From the NCBI GenBank assembly GCA_900541965.1, contig UQLN01000005.1, positions 62,001 through 126,000 of the forward strand: a stretch of 64,000 bases of DNA, given 5' to 3'. Numbering within the stretch: position 1 is the first letter of the stretch; the number at the start of each line of letters is the position of its first letter. Shown piece by piece: positions 61,430 through 64,000 of this stretch. The notes below the pieces were generated by a model. It was not told the origin of the DNA and made no database searches. It saw only the letters and a program-made list of their open reading frames with translations. The translations under genes and the position numbers were made by a program. The stretch is from an uncultured Parabacteroides sp. (GTDB lineage: Bacteria; Bacteroidota; Bacteroidia; Bacteroidales; Tannerellaceae).

Positions 61430-62626
61430 ATGAAAATCGATATACAGCAGATAAAACAACGTTTTGGGATTATAGGTAATAATCCGGCTCTGAACCGGGC
61501 TATAGATATAGCCCTTCAGGTGGCTCCGACCGATTTATCTGTCCTGATTACCGGAGAAAGCGGTGTGGGTAAAGAAACATTTCCTCAGATAATCCATCAA
61601 AATAGTCCACGTAAACACGGGCAGTATATTGCCGTAAACTGTGGCGCTATTCCGGAAGGAACAATTGATTCCGAGTTGTTCGGGCATGAAAAAGGTTCAT
61701 TTACCGGAGCCTTGTCCGACCGCAAAGGGTATTTTGAAGTAGCAGACGGAGGTACAATCTTTCTGGATGAAGTGGGGGAATTGCCTATTCCGACACAAGC
61801 CCGTTTGCTTCGCGTACTTGAAACCGGCGAGTTTATTCGTGTCGGGTCGTCGAAAGTCCTTAAGACTAATGTCCGTATCGTTGCTGCTACAAATGTGAAT
61901 TTGATTCAGGCTGTGGCAGAGGGTAAATTCCGTGAAGATTTATATTATCGTTTAAATACAGTCCCTATTCTGATTCCTCCTTTGAGGGAGCGTGGGGAGG
62001 ATATTATTCTTTTGTTCCGGAAGTTTGCCAGCGATTGTGCGGAGAAATACCGTATGCCTGCCATACGTATTGACGAAGAGGCCCGTCAGTTGCTTTTGTC
62101 CTACCGCTGGCCTGGTAATGTCCGTGAATTAAAAAATATCACAGAACGTATTTCCGTTATTGAAGAAGATAGGGATATTACAGCTTCCATACTTCGTTTG
62201 TATTTGCCGAACCTGGATATAGAGAAGTATCCGGTGCTGGTTAAACAGGATAATGAACAGAAAATATTTAATAGCGAAAGGGAAATCCTCTATCAGGTTC
62301 TGTTCGATATGAAGAAAGATGTGAACGAACTGAAGAAGCTGGTTCATGATATAATGGGAGGAAAGCTGCAACCGATGACCGTACCGGACGAAACGCCTTA
62401 TTCGCATCCGATACATCCGTCCCATCCGGTACACCCGGTCCAGGCATTCCAGGATGCGGAAGCTGTGGAAGAAGAGGAAGAAACACTGTCTCTGGAAGAT
62501 GTGGAGAAAGAAATGATACGCAAGGCATTGGAAAGGCACAACGGACGCCGCAAGAACGCTGCTGCCGATTTGAAAATATCAGAACGTACACTATATAGAA
62601 AAATTAAAGAATATAATTTGGAATAA
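61430..62626 (+). CDS. Sigma54-dependent transcriptional activator, Fis-type HTH
   Basis: A 398-residue AAA+ activator of sigma54 RNA polymerase. Walker A is GESGVGKE, the loop that touches sigma54 reads GSFTGA (normally GAFTGA), and Walker B is GTIFLDEVGEL. There is no N-terminal receiver or other sensor domain, so control must come from elsewhere. A His/Pro-rich spacer (around residue 325) leads to a Fis-type HTH (RRKNAAADLKISERTLYRKI). It is followed by lptE after 3 nt. Confidence 0.9.
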   Translation: MKIDIQQIKQRFGIIGNNPALNRAIDIALQVAPTDLSVLITGESGVGKETFPQIIHQNSPRKHGQYIAVNCGAIPEGTIDSELFGHEKGSFTGALSDRKGYFEVADGGTIFLDEVGELPIPTQARLLRVLETGEFIRVGSSKVLKTNVRIVAATNVNLIQAVAEGKFREDLYYRLNTVPILIPPLRERGEDIILLFRKFASDCAEKYRMPAIRIDEEARQLLLSYRWPGNVRELKNITERISVIEEDRDITASILRLYLPNLDIEKYPVLVKQDNEQKIFNSEREILYQVLFDMKKDVNELKKLVHDIMGGKLQPMTVPDETPYSHPIHPSHPVHPVQAFQDAEAVEEEEETLSLEDVEKEMIRKALERHNGRRKNAAADLKISERTLYRKIKEYNLE

Positions 62627-62629
62627 CAT

Positions 62630-63142
62630 ATGTTGAATAAATACAAAATCGGATTGTTTTGCCTGGTGGCTATATTGGTAACAGCTTGTACCATATCCTA
62701 TAAGTTTAATGGTGCTTCAATCGACTATTCGAAGGTAAAAACGATTACGATCAAGGATTTCCCCAACCAGGCCCCACTGGTATATCCGGCGCTGTCGCAG
62801 AAGTTTACTGAAGCTTTGAAGGATATATATACCCGCCAGACCCGTTTGCAGATCGTGAATAATAACGGAGACTTGGAACTGGAAGGTGAAATCACAGGTT
62901 ATGAACTGACTCCTATGGCGGTTAAAGAAGATGCTTATGCTTCCCAGACCAAACTGACAATTACGGTGCGTGTCCGTTATTACAACCGTGTGACTCCGGA
63001 AAAAGACTTCGAACAAAGTTTTTCTGCTTATCGTGAATTTTCTGCTACCAAGATGTTGCAGGAAGTTCAGGATGAGTTATCTACGCAGATTATAGACGAA
63101 TTGGTAGACCAGATTTATAACTCAACTGTTGCCGACTGGTAA
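62630..63142 (+). CDS. lptE: LPS-assembly lipoprotein LptE
   Basis: A 170-residue outer-membrane lipoprotein (lipobox VTAC) that plugs the LptD barrel for LPS insertion. The order YKFNGASIDYSKVKTITI, then LQIVNNNGDLELEGEITGY, and RVRYYN is typical of Bacteroidetes LptE. It begins 3 nt after the activator gene. Confidence 0.9.
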   Translation: MLNKYKIGLFCLVAILVTACTISYKFNGASIDYSKVKTITIKDFPNQAPLVYPALSQKFTEALKDIYTRQTRLQIVNNNGDLELEGEITGYELTPMAVKEDAYASQTKLTITVRVRYYNRVTPEKDFEQSFSAYREFSATKMLQEVQDELSTQIIDELVDQIYNSTVADW

Positions 63143-63145
63143 AGC

Positions 63146-63907
63146 ATGAAAACAGCCGATTTATATCAGTTTATAGAAAATCCCGCGCTGCTGTCTGTTG
63201 AAACCCTTCCCGGGTTGAAGCAGATGGTAGACGAATATCCTTATTTCCATATCGCCAGAATGCTTTATCTGAAGAATCTGTCTTTGGTAGATGATACCCG
63301 TTTTGCGGCGGAACTGAAAAATATGGCTGTTTATATTCCCGACCGGAAGAAGCTGTTTACTCTTATAGAGGGAGAACGTTATGGTTTGCAACTGAGAATG
63401 GAAGAAGATAAATCGCAGGAACCGGATAATACATTTTCTTTAATTGATGCTTTTCTGGCTACCCGTGAAGAAGATAACCTTTCCGGGACTGAAACCTCTT
63501 TACTCTTTCAGCCGTCGGTTTCGTCTGATTATATTTATTGGTCGTTGACGAAAGAAAAAGAGACAAAGGAGAAAGAGCCGGAAATCAAATTGCAGCATCA
63601 CGAACTGATCGATTCTTTTATAGAAAGCGAAGAGCAACGTGCTCCTGGTAGTGGTTTGTTAAAGCAGGGAGACACAACATCTTTTGATGCTCCGGTGAAT
63701 TTTGCAGAGCAGGAGGATGACCAACCTAAGTCGTTGGATGACTCCTATTTTACCGAAACATTAGCTCATATTTATGTAAAGCAGAAGCGATATGAAAAAG
63801 CATTGCAAATTATTAAAAATTTAAACTTGAAATATCCGGAAAAAAATGTTTACTTTGCAGACCAAATAAGATTTTTGGAGAAGTTGATTATTAACACTAA
63901 AAAATAA
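63146..63907 (+). CDS. Conserved TPR-like protein upstream of secG
   Basis: A 253-residue protein without a signal peptide. The N-terminal 80 residues are helical (ADLYQFIENPALLS); an acidic, low-complexity centre follows. A single TPR-like helix pair ends it (TLAHIYVKQKRYEKALQII). The function is unknown. It lies 3 nt after lptE and 7 nt before secG. Confidence 0.7.
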   Translation: MKTADLYQFIENPALLSVETLPGLKQMVDEYPYFHIARMLYLKNLSLVDDTRFAAELKNMAVYIPDRKKLFTLIEGERYGLQLRMEEDKSQEPDNTFSLIDAFLATREEDNLSGTETSLLFQPSVSSDYIYWSLTKEKETKEKEPEIKLQHHELIDSFIESEEQRAPGSGLLKQGDTTSFDAPVNFAEQEDDQPKSLDDSYFTETLAHIYVKQKRYEKALQIIKNLNLKYPEKNVYFADQIRFLEKLIINTKK

Positions 63908-63914
63908 AATAAAA

Positions 63915-64000
63915 ATGTACGTATTTATTTCTGTCTTAATTCTGGTTGCTGCCTTACTGCTGATACTGATTGTTTTGGTGCAGAATTCTAAAGGTGGTGG
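63915..64000 (+). CDS. secG: Preprotein translocase subunit SecG (5' part)
   Basis: The first 28 residues of SecG, cut by the window edge. They form a transmembrane helix (SVLILVAALLLILIVLVQ) followed by the family signature NSKGGG. SecG supports protein export with SecYE. Confidence 0.92.
   Translation, partial: MYVFISVLILVAALLLILIVLVQNSKGG

Overview
The window reads as a chromosomal segment from a gut Bacteroidales bacterium, most likely Parabacteroides or a close Tannerellaceae relative. Signs of this are the type B L31, a FecR/ECF-controlled SusC/SusD locus, a GH109 lipoprotein, a long NusB, DUF3276 (PUR-alpha), DUF5606, DUF4837 and DUF4923 proteins, a dipeptidyl peptidase strongly resembling Porphyromonas DPP5, and many promoters of the Bacteroidetes type (TTTG, about 19 nt, TAnnTTTG) with weak ribosome binding sites. 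The genus is inferred; no search was possible.

Layout. 1-9160: the 3' end of an unknown gene, rpmE2 and class II fructose-bisphosphate aldolase, then a beta-propeller lipoprotein, an 850-bp gene-free stretch rich in palindromes, an MFS exporter, a DUF4923 protein, a Pif1-like helicase and a cyclophilin. 9560-19560: a polysaccharide utilisation locus in the order ECF sigma, FecR anti-sigma, SusC with an STN signalling domain (broken by one extra G), SusD, a DUF1735/discoidin-like surface protein and a GH109 alpha-N-acetylgalactosaminidase-like enzyme. It probably senses, imports and trims a GalNAc-containing host glycan. 19600-24530: a NigD-like lipoprotein, a WbuC cupin, a 58-aa protein, a SPOR lipoprotein, DPP5 and DUF5606.

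24600-37770: housekeeping genes mostly on the minus strand (coaE, YbbR, yajC, nusB, ferredoxin, cdsA, ftsH, rsfS, an ABC export pair, dnaG), plus a PUR-alpha protein, a PorT-like barrel and two tandem tRNA-Gln(CTG) genes on the plus strand.

37880-43520: the most unusual part. A tightly overlapping operon behind a textbook promoter encodes a 46-aa peptide, an HPr-kinase-like protein, an S26-type Ser/His protease, a PqqD/RRE protein, an NTP_transf_5 nucleotidyltransferase and an ABC exporter without a C39 domain. A thioredoxin-like lipoprotein with its own promoter follows. This has the logic of a RiPP (ribosomally made, modified peptide) locus, but no known cyclase is visible.

43520-64000: plus-strand housekeeping and envelope genes: M48 protease, bifunctional nuclease, CNT nucleoside transporter, rsmE, coaX, an OM barrel, a TPR protein, lptC, a CorC-like protein, a PpiD-like chaperone, rlmN, DUF4837 and pdxA. 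A four-gene set for a CDP-alcohol-derived lipid follows (cytidylyltransferase, SDR, CDP-alcohol phosphotransferase, acyltransferase). The window ends with a sigma54 activator, lptE, a TPR-like protein and the start of secG.
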